From JBDNJM01 sp041687755 (GTDB lineage Bacteria; Planctomycetota; UBA1135; GCA-002686595), in contig JBDNJM010000202.1 in assembly GCA_041687755.1 (NCBI GenBank), forward strand, positions 1-23,744: a DNA stretch of 23,744 nt, in the 5' to 3' direction. Under the pieces are notes generated by a model. The model saw only the letters and a program-made list of their open reading frames with translations, was not told where the DNA came from and made no database searches. The position numbers and the translations under genes are program-made. Within the stretch, counting starts at the first letter, position 1, and every line of letters starts with the position of its first letter. Below, piece by piece: positions 8,076-17,150 of the stretch.

Positions 8076-11054
8076 ATGGAGACTTCGACCCAGCCGCAGT
8101 CGGACTTGGCCGGCCTGCTCGAGAAGCTTGCGCATCTCCTGCCCGAGCAAGGACCGCTACAGACCTTTGTTCACCACAACACGCTCCATGCCCTGGAGCA
8201 CCTGCCTTTCGCTGAGGCGGTCGTGGAGGCGTCGCGACGCTTCGGCACGGAGCCTTTCCAAACGGAGGCGGCGTTCGGCAAGCATCTGGAGAGCGGGCGG
8301 ATCCTGCCGACCGACATCGATGCTGTCCTGGCCGTTGAGCCGGAGGGGCGCTCCGCTGGCGAATCGATCCTCGGTGGGCTGACGGTCCGGCACTTTCGGG
8401 CGAACCGGCTGCGGCACTTGTTCGAAGTACCGAGGGGCGCCGCGCTCGGCTGGCACATCGCCGAGTCCGAGATGCTGGAGCGCCGGCACCCGATGGTGGA
8501 TGCCTCGCGGCGCAGGATGCTCACGAGCCAGGCCGATCGCTATCACGCAGCTCTGCCCGTCGGGCAGCGGGTGCCGCGTCTGTTGCGCGAGGCCTGGGAG
8601 TCGCTTGTCAGCTCTGCTCGAGAGTTCGCGGTAGTGCGAGCGCCTCGAAGTGTTCGGCGGCGTGATCAACTCGTGGCACTCGGGGCCAGGGATGTCGATC
8701 AGCGAGTGCAGCCACTCCTTATCCGACTCACGGCCAGCTTTCTTGATCAAGGCGTCGCGGCCTGGACGATGCCTGAGCGTGAAATGGGACTCCTCGTAGC
8801 GGTCCGCAACCTCTACACGGGTTCCGTGCCACGCTCCGAGCCGCTGTTGCGGGCGATGCGCCTGGAGTTTCGCCGTCAGCTCGAGGCAGGCGAGTCCGCC
8901 GAGGAGACCATCGAGGCTGCTCTGGACGCCCTGGGAATCAAGCGGGACGAGCACGAGAGTTACCTTGGTGCGACTCTGTTGGCGCTACCCGGATGGGCCG
9001 GAATGGTTCGGCAGTTCGAGCTTCGACCGGACCGCGCGCCCGTTGAGGCCTTGCCTGCTCGGCTCATGGATTTTCTCGCGCTTCAGCTGACGCTCGATGG
9101 CGTGGCTGCGGGCCTGGAACTGGAGCGCTTCCGCGGTCCGGGCGCCACGTGGGCAGACCTCGAGCAGGCCTTGGACTCGCTTGGCACCGACGACCACGGA
9201 CCGTCTCTTGAGCTGGCCTACGAGGCGTTCGTCATGGCCCAAGTGGCCCCCGTGGACCTGGCTGTATTCTCCCGGCCTGAAGTCGTTCACCGCTGGCTCG
9301 AGGAAACGCTGGCTTGTTCCGAGCTCGAGCGACGGCGACTGCTGCACGAGGCCTACGAACGTCGGCTGCGGGTCACCTTCTTGGATGGATTCGCCGCGCA
9401 CTGCAGGAGAGGGGCTGTCGTCGCCCCAAAGCCGCGCTTTCAGGCTCTGTTCTGCATCGACGAGCGAGAGTGCTCGACCCGCCGTCACCTCGAGGAAGGT
9501 CATCCTGAGGTCGAGACGTTCGGGTATGCGGGCTTCTATGGCGTGGCCATGGCCTGGCAGGCCATCGGCGAGCACCGTCCGCGCCCCCTGTGCCCCGTCA
9601 ATCTCACGCCCGAGCACTTCGTCACAGAGCGCGCACTCAGCTCGTCTGAATCGGTCGCCTGGGACGATCTCCGGCGGCGACGCGGTCTGGCGGTGCACGC
9701 CTTGACCGAGGGCAGCCGCTCCCTCGCCGCGGGTGGTTTGCTCACCGCCGCGATGGGGCCGCTGTCGGTGGTGCCCATGATCGGACGGTGCCTGTTCCCC
9801 CGACTCACGGAGCGACTCTCGCATCGTTGGGTCCAGGGCGGAGCTGTCCCGCCCAAGACGCGACTCGTGCTTGAGCGCGAGGGGCACGAGCGCGACTCGG
9901 AGGGCCGTTACCGAGGCTACTCGGTGCCTGAGATGGTCGATGTGGTCGAGCAGGTGCTGGAGACCATCGGTCTGGTCCGGGATCTGTGCGAGTTGGTGGT
10001 CGTCGTTGGGCACGGATCATCGAGCTTGAACAACCCGCACGAGGCGGCCCACGACTGCGGGGCCACGGGAGGCGGCCGCGGCGGCCCGAACGCGCGGGCG
10101 TTCGCAGCTATGGCGAACCATTCGGGAGTGCGAGTGGGCTTGCGTGAGCGGGGCCTCGCCATCCCGGACTCGACGTGGTTCCTCGGCGCGTATCACAACA
10201 CCTGCGACGATGAGACGGTTTACTACGACCTGGATCTACTGCCCGAGGCGCATCTCGCGAGTGCCGAAGAATTCCGCACAGCGTTGGGCGAGGCCTGCCA
10301 GCTGGAAGCACACGAGCGCTGTCGGCGATTCGAGTCCGCTCCACGGAACGGCGACATCGCAGCTGCCATGCGGCACGTTCAGGGCCGCTCCGTCGATCTG
10401 GGGCAGCCGAGACCAGAGTACGGCCACGCTACCAACGCGTATGCGGTGGTGGGGCGCCGCTCGCGCACGCGCGGTCTCTTCATGGATCGGCGCGCGTTTC
10501 TTTGCTCGTACGACCCGACGACGGATCCGAGCGGAGCGATCCTGGGAGGCCTCCTCGCGGCAGTTGGGCCTGTCGGGGCGGGGATCAATTTGGAGTACTA
10601 CTTCAGCTTCGTGGATCCGGTGGGCTACGGCTGCGGGACGAAGCTTCCACACAACATCACCGGGCTGATCGGCGTTATGGATGGACACGCCTCCGACCTG
10701 CGCACCGGGCTACCCTGGCAGATGGTCGAAATCCACGAGCCGGTCCGCCTGTTGATGGTCGTCGAGGCCTTGCCCGCCACCCTAGAGGGTCTCTTGGACC
10801 CGGAAAGCCCTGTGGGCCGACTGGTCGTGAACCGCTGGGTGCAGCTCGTGGCCTGGGATCCAGACTCGGAGCGGCTGTGGGAATACGGTGGTAACGGGTT
10901 CACGGAGTACGCGGAAGAGTCCCTGGTGCTCCCCGAAGTCGATAGTTCGGCGGAGTTTTACCGCAACGAGAGGGGGCATCTGCCCTGCGCCCGGATCACA
11001 GGAGCCGAGCTGGGCTCCGAGAGTCAGACGGCTCAGCTGGAGGAAGCTCGATGA
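8076..11054 (+). CDS. dabA: DabA, inorganic-carbon accumulation complex subunit (DUF2309/UPF0753)
   Basis: A 992-residue cytoplasmic or membrane-peripheral protein of the DabA family. In characterised DAB systems it is a carbonic-anhydrase-like zinc subunit that, with DabB, is thought to drive one-way hydration of CO2 to bicarbonate using a cation gradient. The N-terminal FVHHNTLHALEHLPF (residues 31-45) is a family hallmark. The expected zinc and active-site residues are present: Cys460 and Asp462 in CIDERECSTRRHLE, His646 in GHGSSSLNNPHEAAHDCGA and Cys661. The 15-residue His-Cys spacing matches the characterised Halothiobacillus protein. IPDSTWFLGAYHNTCDDE follows, and the C-terminal third keeps DPTTDPSGAILGGLLAAVGPVGAGINLEYYFS, split here only by family-typical residues. 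The stop overlaps the dabB start by 4 bp (ATGA), and the SulP gene ends 2 bp upstream. The reading frame is intact over almost 3 kb. Confidence 0.96.
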   Translation: METSTQPQSDLAGLLEKLAHLLPEQGPLQTFVHHNTLHALEHLPFAEAVVEASRRFGTEPFQTEAAFGKHLESGRILPTDIDAVLAVEPEGRSAGESILGGLTVRHFRANRLRHLFEVPRGAALGWHIAESEMLERRHPMVDASRRRMLTSQADRYHAALPVGQRVPRLLREAWESLVSSAREFAVVRAPRSVRRRDQLVALGARDVDQRVQPLLIRLTASFLDQGVAAWTMPEREMGLLVAVRNLYTGSVPRSEPLLRAMRLEFRRQLEAGESAEETIEAALDALGIKRDEHESYLGATLLALPGWAGMVRQFELRPDRAPVEALPARLMDFLALQLTLDGVAAGLELERFRGPGATWADLEQALDSLGTDDHGPSLELAYEAFVMAQVAPVDLAVFSRPEVVHRWLEETLACSELERRRLLHEAYERRLRVTFLDGFAAHCRRGAVVAPKPRFQALFCIDERECSTRRHLEEGHPEVETFGYAGFYGVAMAWQAIGEHRPRPLCPVNLTPEHFVTERALSSSESVAWDDLRRRRGLAVHALTEGSRSLAAGGLLTAAMGPLSVVPMIGRCLFPRLTERLSHRWVQGGAVPPKTRLVLEREGHERDSEGRYRGYSVPEMVDVVEQVLETIGLVRDLCELVVVVGHGSSSLNNPHEAAHDCGATGGGRGGPNARAFAAMANHSGVRVGLRERGLAIPDSTWFLGAYHNTCDDETVYYDLDLLPEAHLASAEEFRTALGEACQLEAHERCRRFESAPRNGDIAAAMRHVQGRSVDLGQPRPEYGHATNAYAVVGRRSRTRGLFMDRRAFLCSYDPTTDPSGAILGGLLAAVGPVGAGINLEYYFSFVDPVGYGCGTKLPHNITGLIGVMDGHASDLRTGLPWQMVEIHEPVRLLMVVEALPATLEGLLDPESPVGRLVVNRWVQLVAWDPDSERLWEYGGNGFTEYAEESLVLPEVDSSAEFYRNERGHLPCARITGAELGSESQTAQLEEAR

Positions 11055-12394
11055 GCGACCAAATTCTCGCCGGGCTCGTGGCCAGCGCGGTCGCTCTGCC
11101 CCTCTTGGGCTTCGTCATGTTCGCCCTTCCGGCATGGTTCGGCGCACGCTTCGGAGAGCGTTTCGTTGCCGGATCAGTTGGGCTTCTGTTCACGTGCTCG
11201 AGCCTTGCGAGTGGACTGGCGTTCCTCGCACTCGTCTTTTCTGGCCGCTCGGCCATCGAGGTTCCGCTCGGGGAGTGGTTTTCCGTCGGGAGCTACGGCT
11301 TTCACTGGACCCTGATCGGGGATCGACTGTCGCTGCCGTTCGCCTGGTTCGCTGCGATGCTGGTCGGCCTGATGGCGGCCTTCTCGCGCCGATACTTGCA
11401 CCGCGAGGCTGGCTTCTTTCGCTTCTACCTGATGCTCGTGCTCTTCGGAACGGGCGTTGAGCTGGTCGTGCTTGCGGGAAGCCTGGACCTGGTGTTCGTT
11501 GGCTGGGAGCTCGTGGGCATCACCTCGGCGCTGCTGATCGCATTCTTTCACGAGCGGCCCAAGCCGGTCGAGCACGGGCTGCGTGCGTTTATCACCTATC
11601 GGCTTTGCGACGTGGGCCTGCTCTCTGCCGTCGTTTGGCTGCACCATGCGGTGGGGCACACCGACTTCGTGTCCGGGCAGCCGTGGCTTCAACTAGCGGT
11701 CCCCTCCGAGGGGCACCATGCCGTGTGGGTGGGGTTCTTGCTCTTGTTCGCGTCGATGGGCAAGTCGGCCCAGGTCCCGTTGGGGGGCTGGCTGCCGCGG
11801 GCGATGGAGGGTCCCACACCTTCGAGCGCGATCTTCTATGGTGCGATTGCGATCCATCTGGGGCCCTACCTGTTGCTGCGTGCGGGTTCGATTCTCGACC
11901 AGTTTCCTGCGGTGGCTTGGACGACCTTCGCCATTGGCAGCCTGACCGCGCTGCATGGGTCGATCGTCGGGCGAGTGCAGACCGACATCAAGAGCTCCCT
12001 GGCCTACGGTTCGATGACCCAAGTGGGGCTAATCGTGGCCGAAATTGGCTTAGGGCTGCGCGTGGTCCCGCTCGTTCACATCATCGGGCACGCGGCCATT
12101 CGGAGCCTGGAGATCCTGCGCTCGCCAAGCTTGCTGCACGATCACCACTATCTGGAAGAAGCCGTCGGGACTCGAACCGTTCGAACCCCTCGGCATTCGG
12201 AGGGGGTGATCCCGAGGGGGCTCCGTTCTTGGCTGTACAGGTACGCCCTGGAGCGCGGCTATCAAGATGGCTTCCTTAGGGAGGTCGTTGTCGGGAGCTT
12301 CCTACGCTTCGCCGCAGTCCTCGGGGTGATCGACAGCGCCTTGACGGGTTGGATCGGCGGCCGCGATGCAGTCGAGGAGGAGCGGCCGCGATGA
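11051..12394 (+). CDS. dabB: DabB, NuoL-like cation-conducting membrane subunit of the DAB complex
   Basis: A 447-residue multi-pass membrane protein of the complex I/Mrp antiporter superfamily, the usual partner of DabA. Charged residues of a working proton channel are present: Glu153 in FVGWELVGI, Lys238 in MGKSAQVPLGGWLPRAMEGPTP and Lys314 in DIKSSLAYGSMTQ. DabB-type features separate it from respiratory NuoL: SSAIFYGAIAIHLGPYLLLR, then HIIGHAAIRSLEILRSPSLLHD. A short C-terminal region contains YRYALERGYQDGFLRE. It overlaps dabA by 4 bp upstream and the next gene by 4 bp downstream. It presumably lets protons or sodium through to energise DabA; which ion is used cannot be read from the sequence. 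No quinone-reductase genes are near, so this is not a complex I fragment. Confidence 0.93.
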   Translation: MSDQILAGLVASAVALPLLGFVMFALPAWFGARFGERFVAGSVGLLFTCSSLASGLAFLALVFSGRSAIEVPLGEWFSVGSYGFHWTLIGDRLSLPFAWFAAMLVGLMAAFSRRYLHREAGFFRFYLMLVLFGTGVELVVLAGSLDLVFVGWELVGITSALLIAFFHERPKPVEHGLRAFITYRLCDVGLLSAVVWLHHAVGHTDFVSGQPWLQLAVPSEGHHAVWVGFLLLFASMGKSAQVPLGGWLPRAMEGPTPSSAIFYGAIAIHLGPYLLLRAGSILDQFPAVAWTTFAIGSLTALHGSIVGRVQTDIKSSLAYGSMTQVGLIVAEIGLGLRVVPLVHIIGHAAIRSLEILRSPSLLHDHHYLEEAVGTRTVRTPRHSEGVIPRGLRSWLYRYALERGYQDGFLREVVVGSFLRFAAVLGVIDSALTGWIGGRDAVEEERPR

Positions 12395-13734
12395 TCTTCG
12401 TATCCCTTCCCCTCCTGATTGCGGTCGCACTGCTTGTCCTGGGACAGATCGTGTCCACCTGCGACACGCCGCGGCGGGCGCGGCGCGTGGCCGTGACCGC
12501 GATCCAGGTGCTGTTCGCCGTCGCCCTGCTCGGACTGCTCATTTCGGAGTTCGCGCCGCCGGATCCTACGCTTCGAGGTCCTGGGGCCTTGGGCGGCGGG
12601 AGCGGGTCCTGGCGCGCGCTGGTGTCCTGCATCCACTTGCTGATCGCCATGCTCGCCGTCGGGCTTGCACCCGTTGCTTCGCACCCGGTCCGCACGCTGG
12701 TCGGGATCCTGCGCTTGATGGCGATCGCCTGCGCCTTCGGGGCGACCGAGGCGCCGCTGTTGCTGGCTGGCCTGTGGGCCGCCGGGCTCCTCGTCCTGTT
12801 GCGTGAGCTGCGCGCTTCAGGGGACGGCGGGGTGCGACTGAGCGGTGTTCTGTGGCGCTACCATGCTCCTTCCCTGGTGCTGGCTGTGGTTGGTAGTCTC
12901 GCCTTTCTTGTTGGCTGGTCGTCGACGGGAGCGATCTGTTGGTTGGTTGCGATTGCCGTGCGAGAGGCGCTGCTGGGAGCTCACGGGTGGCTGCCACTGC
13001 TCTTCTCTCGGGCGCCGCTTGGACTGGCCGTGGCGTTCGTAGCCCCCCAGTCGGGCTTCTACTGCCATGTCGTGATGCTTCAGGATGTATCCGGCAGCGC
13101 TGTTGCCCACGCCTTCGCCTTCCTTGGAGTTGCAACGGCCGTCATCGGGGCCATGCTGGGTTGCGCCCAGACCGAAGCCCGTCGCGCGCTGGCGTGGCTT
13201 GTGATCAGTCAAACGGGGCTGATCGCGTTCGGGCTGGAGAACTCTTCGGAGGTCGGCCTGACGGGCGCGGCCCTGTCCTGGCAGGTGTTGGGACTGGCGA
13301 CTTCAGGCGTCGTGATGACGCTGGCCGCGCTTCAGGCACGGAGGGGCCTTTTGGGCCTGGACCGGCCCCAGGGAAGTTTCGCGCGCACACCGCGGATGGC
13401 GGTTTCTTTCCTGTTCTTGGGCTTTGCGAGCGTCGGCTTGCCGTTCACGCTCGGGTTCGTTGCGGAGGACCTGCTGATGCAGGGCTCGGTCGACGAGTTT
13501 CCAGGTTTCGGCCTGGCGTTGGTGTTTGCCACAGCTCTGAACGGGATCAACGTTCTGCGCTGCTTCTTCGCGCTGTTCTCGGGCACCTCGGAACATATTG
13601 GCGAGCGGGACCTCACACGCCTCGAAGCGACGGTCCTGACCGCCGTAATGGCGGCGCTCATCGTTGGCGCTGCGCTCGCAGGGGAGATCGCGGGGATCTC
13701 GCTGCCGGACGTTGTCAAATCGATGGGGCCTTAG
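12391..13734 (+). CDS. Divergent NuoM/NuoN-like antiporter-family membrane protein, third Dab-operon subunit
   Basis: A 447-residue multi-pass membrane protein. The ATG at 12391 overlaps the dabB stop as ATGA; an upstream start in the same frame (12349) would lie inside dabB and is less likely. It keeps the antiporter-like fold landmarks: REALLGAHGWLPLLFSRAPL (residues 191-210), EARRALAWLVISQTGLIAFG (262-281) and FVAEDLLMQG followed by ALNGINVLRCFFALFSG near the C-terminus. Where DabB and complex I subunits carry key lysines, this protein has Arg191 and Arg264/265, and the usual WEL glutamate motif reads GLWAAG. It may be a structural or modulating partner of DabB rather than a full pump. Assignment to the superfamily is firm; its role in the complex is inferred from the operon. 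Confidence 0.85.
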   Translation: MIFVSLPLLIAVALLVLGQIVSTCDTPRRARRVAVTAIQVLFAVALLGLLISEFAPPDPTLRGPGALGGGSGSWRALVSCIHLLIAMLAVGLAPVASHPVRTLVGILRLMAIACAFGATEAPLLLAGLWAAGLLVLLRELRASGDGGVRLSGVLWRYHAPSLVLAVVGSLAFLVGWSSTGAICWLVAIAVREALLGAHGWLPLLFSRAPLGLAVAFVAPQSGFYCHVVMLQDVSGSAVAHAFAFLGVATAVIGAMLGCAQTEARRALAWLVISQTGLIAFGLENSSEVGLTGAALSWQVLGLATSGVVMTLAALQARRGLLGLDRPQGSFARTPRMAVSFLFLGFASVGLPFTLGFVAEDLLMQGSVDEFPGFGLALVFATALNGINVLRCFFALFSGTSEHIGERDLTRLEATVLTAVMAALIVGAALAGEIAGISLPDVVKSMGP

Positions 13735-13752
13735 CATTCACGAACGCGTGCC

Positions 13753-13776
13753 GGGTGCCCCAGCGATGTGGCACCC
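13753..13776. terminator. Hairpin between convergent genes
   Basis: GGGTGCC (13753-13759) pairs with GGCACCC (13770-13776) around a 10-nt loop, with possible extension of the stem. It sits in the 48-bp gap between the end of the Dab operon and the convergent rdgB stop, so it may serve both strands. No clear T-run is present. Confidence 0.45.
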
Positions 13777-13782
13777 AGGCGC

Positions 13783-14436
13783 TCAGCCGGGCGTGCGTGA
13801 GACCCGTTCCAGCCATCGCGCCAGGTTTGCGAGTGCCCGGCCGCGATGGCTGATGGAGGCCTTTTGCTCGGCGGTCAGCTCGGCGAACGTCGAGCCTGCG
13901 AGGGTCGATCCGGGTTCAGCAAATTCGAACAGGGGGTCGTAGCCGAAACCTTGTCCGCCACGCTCCGTGTCGATGATCCGGCCGTGCGTCTTGCCGGCGA
14001 ACTCGGCGACGATCTCGCCGTCCGGCTGCGCGAGGGCAAGGGCGCACTGGAAGCGAGCGTCGCGTGGGGCGTCGGGCAACGCCTGGAGCTGGGCGAGCAA
14101 CTCGGCGCGGTTCGCTGCGTCCACGTCGTCGCCGGGGTCGCGCCCGTGGTCCGCATGGAAGCGCGCGGAACGCACGCCCGGGTGGTTGTCCAGGGCTGCG
14201 ACCTCGAGGCCTGAGTCGTCCGCGAGCGCCCAGAGTCCCGTGTGCAGCGCGGCGCTGGTCGCCTTCTTCGCGGAGTTGCCGGCGAAGGTCGGCCGGTCCT
14301 CGATGACCTCGGGCAAGCCGCCGATGTCCTCGGGTGTGACGAGCGCAATACCCAGGGGTTCGAGCAGTCCGCGCAGCTCCGCGAGCTTCTTGGCGTTGCC
14401 GCTGGCGAGCAGGAGACGGTCGAGGGGGGCGGGCAT
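13783..14436 (-). CDS. rdgB: XTP/dITP diphosphatase (RdgB/HAM1 family)
   Basis: A 217-residue cytoplasmic house-cleaning enzyme that hydrolyses non-canonical purine nucleoside triphosphates (ITP, dITP, XTP) to the monophosphate and pyrophosphate. Family motifs occur in order: LLASGNAKKLAEL near the N-terminus, TFAGNSAKKA (50-59), LADDSGLEV (71-79) with the catalytic acidic residues, HPGVRSARF (85-93), GGQGFGYDPLF and SHRGRAL near the C-terminus. The length is normal. It is often encoded next to rph (RNase PH). Here rph lies upstream on the same strand but is separated by an opposite-strand pseudogene. It is divergent from that pseudogene (164-bp gap) and convergent with the Dab operon. Confidence 0.95.
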   Translation of the reverse strand: MPAPLDRLLLASGNAKKLAELRGLLEPLGIALVTPEDIGGLPEVIEDRPTFAGNSAKKATSAALHTGLWALADDSGLEVAALDNHPGVRSARFHADHGRDPGDDVDAANRAELLAQLQALPDAPRDARFQCALALAQPDGEIVAEFAGKTHGRIIDTERGGQGFGYDPLFEFAEPGSTLAGSTFAELTAEQKASISHRGRALANLARWLERVSRTPG

Positions 14437-14600
14437 CGGGAGGCTTGGGCGAAAGGGCCGTAGGGAAAGGGTCCCGGGGAGCGGGCTCTGGGGAGCGAAG
14501 CGGGCCGCGGACGGCCGCTAGGAATGGGCTTCTCGGGAGCCGCGCTCGGGCGTCCATGGGGCGGAGACTGGAGCGCCACGGGCTGGAGCGGCCGCATCCT

Positions 14601-17131
14601 ATGCTGGGCTTCGTGATGATCCTTGCCCTTGCCCTCGCGTTGTCCGTCCACCCGCTCCCTGAGACCCAGGCCTCGCCGCCGGCCGATCTCGAGGCCGTTA
14701 TGCAGCGCTTGGCGGAGGACGATCTGCTGACAAGTTGGGAGCTGTGCGTGGTCAATGACCACCCGCTGCATCCGGTGCTGTCGATCGGGACGCTGGAACA
14801 GGCCGGCATCCTCAGCCACGAGCTGGGGCCGTGGCTGCTGGCGCAGCGCGCGTCGCTCAAGGGCTCGAGCCTGGTGGGCGAGGGGCTGCGCGCCGAGTTG
14901 GGTGAGCGCTTTCTGCCGGTGGTCTGCCTGAAGGACCGCGCAACCTGGGAGGGGCTCCTGGCCGAGGCACCGAGCACGGGCGGGACCTTCGACGGGCTCG
15001 CTAGGTTCTCAGCCCTTCACGACTGCCTCTTCGCGCGCGACGGTTCGCGCGACGAGACCTACCCGCTCGCGCGCCGGCACGCGGCGCTGCAGGCCGTCGG
15101 GTACGAACTGCTGGGCGACCTGATTGCGCCGGATGCGCGGGGGGGGCCAAGAAGACTGGCTGTACCAGGGCTTGGTCAGCCGCTACTCGATCGCCGGCGG
15201 CTACGACTCCGCGGCGCTCGTCGAGGGGTCCTACGACATCTCCTACCTGAGGGACGTGCGCCGGATCTGCGAGATCCAGCCGGAGTTCGAGGCCTGGTGG
15301 CTGTCGATCGGCGAGCTGGTGGCGACGCGCGGTCCGGCGGCGAGCCGCACGATCGCGAAGCTGCGTTGCAGCAGCACGGTTTCTAGGCGGGCGCGCGATT
15401 CCCTGGCCTGGACGTTCACGCTGTTGTCCTGGACCAGGGTGCGCTACCTCGAACAGCTCGAGTCGGGCGAGGAGACCGCGTTTGAGGCGTATGCGCCGAT
15501 GTCCCTGCGCGGCAAGGGCGGCATGGCGGAGCTGATGGCGGCGGCCGGCCTCGAGACGGAGCTGGAGATGCGGACGGCGTTCTTCGACTGGCTCGCCGAG
15601 AAGGTCCGCGCGGAGACCCGGGTGCGCCTGGGCAAGCCGGCTCTGACGCCGCCGGAGCGGGAGCCTGAGACAGGCGCGGAGCTGGTGCCAATGCTCACAG
15701 AGCGCGCCGTCGTCTTCGCGGACCCGTTGAAGGCCTTCGCGCCCACCGACGCGGAGTCGCAGTTCGCGCTGGCGCTCGACGAGGCGCGACGCGGTCAGCT
15801 CAGGACCGCGCGCGAGCGGCTGGTCGCGGTCGACTGGGAGCTGGGGCCGGCGTCCGGGCAGCGGATGCCCGGCCGGATCGACGCGCTGATCGCGGCGCGC
15901 GAGGCCCTGCTGACCCAGGCAGCGGGCGGCGGGAAGCTGCGCGTGGTTCAGGGCGACGACATCGCGTTGCTGGAGGGCCAAGAGTTCGACGGCGAGCGGC
16001 TCACGGTCGAGCCGTCCTCGAAGCACGAGTTCACCGAGGTGCGCGGGAGCGATCTCTCGGCGGCGTCGCTCGCGCTGAACTGGAAGCGACGCTCCGAGCG
16101 CTACGGCGAGGAGTGGGTCGAAGGGCTGGCGCTCTGGCTGGACCAGGCGGATCGCTGGGAGCGGGTCTTGCCGAAGGATCTCTCCGATGCGGACCTAGAG
16201 GTCGATCTGGAGCAGGGCCTGGGGCTTGCGCAGCGCCGGCGGCGCGATTCGGCTGCTGCTGTCCGCGCGCCAAGCGGCGCAGGGCGGCGCTCTCACGCCT
16301 ACGTTGGGCGAGATGCTCGACGCCCTGCCGTGGCTCGAGCCGGATGCGGCGCTGGCAGGCGTGCATCCCGCATTCAGCGCGGCGCTCGAGCGGGCCTTCG
16401 CGGCGCGCGCCGAGCAGCGCGGGCTCGGCGACCTGCTCGACGGGACGCTCGAGCAACTCGGGCCGGATCGGATCGCCTTGAGCTACGAGATGCGCGGGGA
16501 CGAGCTGCCGGCGGACTTTCGGCACTGCGAGGCTCTGCTCGTCCTGCGTGGGGCGGAGCTGCAGGAGGGCTTTCCTCCCGCGACGGGCGCCCAGCCGGGC
16601 CGGGAGGGCGTGGTTTTCCGCGGGGCCGAGAGCATCGAACACCGCTTGGAGATGGGGTCTCCCGTGAGCGTCGGCTTCGAGATCCGCTACGACTATTCCG
16701 AGGGACAGCAGGTCCTGGGCGGGTTCGTTGCCGGGGTTTGCAACGTGCCGGGCGAGCGCTGGATCACGTGCTGAAGCATGCACCTGCTGGATGCCTGGAC
16801 TTGTGGTGCCGGGATGTTGGCCACCGATGAGGGCGAGTTCATGAGCGCGCTGAACACCGTATTCTATCCCCTGGTTGTGGCCCACGACGGAGTGCGAGCT
16901 CAGCTGCTCTCGGACGGAGAACCGCAGGTTGAGATCGAAGTCGTGGATTTCCCGCCTGGCCACGCGCTCTTCGGCGCGCGGACCGACCACGGAAGCGTGT
17001 TGCGCAACGTGCGGATCGAGGGGTAGGTCAGCGAGGCGGGGGTGGCGAAGCTGCGCGCCGAGTGGGCGCAGGCGGCCCTGGGTCGGGCGCTGTCCGGCGA
17101 GCGCGAGCCGCAGCGGGGGCTCGACTGGTGA
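14601..17131 (+). pseudogene. Broken paralogue of the secreted protein at 17967-19466, with extra N-terminal region
   Basis: The gene starts with a plausible signal peptide (MLGFVMILALALALSVHPLPETQA). The coding frame is interrupted four times. A run of eight G at 15139-15146 has one G too many for frame continuity. A second shift lies near 16215-16232. An in-frame TGA stands at 16772-16774 and an in-frame TAG at 17024-17026. Coding similarity then continues to a final TGA at 17129-17131. Similarity to the downstream paralogue runs from about 15960 to the end, for example LALNWKRRSERYGEEW against LALNAKRSTTSFGPKW and HALFGARTDHGSVLRNVRIEG-like residues against EVLFGARTKKPIVFERVTIEG-like residues. 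The first TGA aligns with a Trp of the paralogue. The N-terminal 400 or so residues have no counterpart there; WLYQGLVSRYS faintly recalls gluzincin-type proteins, but no HExxH is seen. Function unknown. Confidence 0.7.
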
Positions 17132-17150
17132 GCGACCGGGGGGGGTCGCG

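Noticed and set aside
11051..13734. Fragment of a respiratory complex I (nuoL-nuoM) operon
   Set aside because: The DabB-specific motifs, the direct overlap with dabA and the lack of other nuo genes place these in the DAB family context.
476..17026. Recoding of TAG or TGA as sense codons in the interrupted genes
   Set aside because: Several intact genes in the window end in TGA or TAG at the expected family length, and the same interrupted genes also carry frameshifts.
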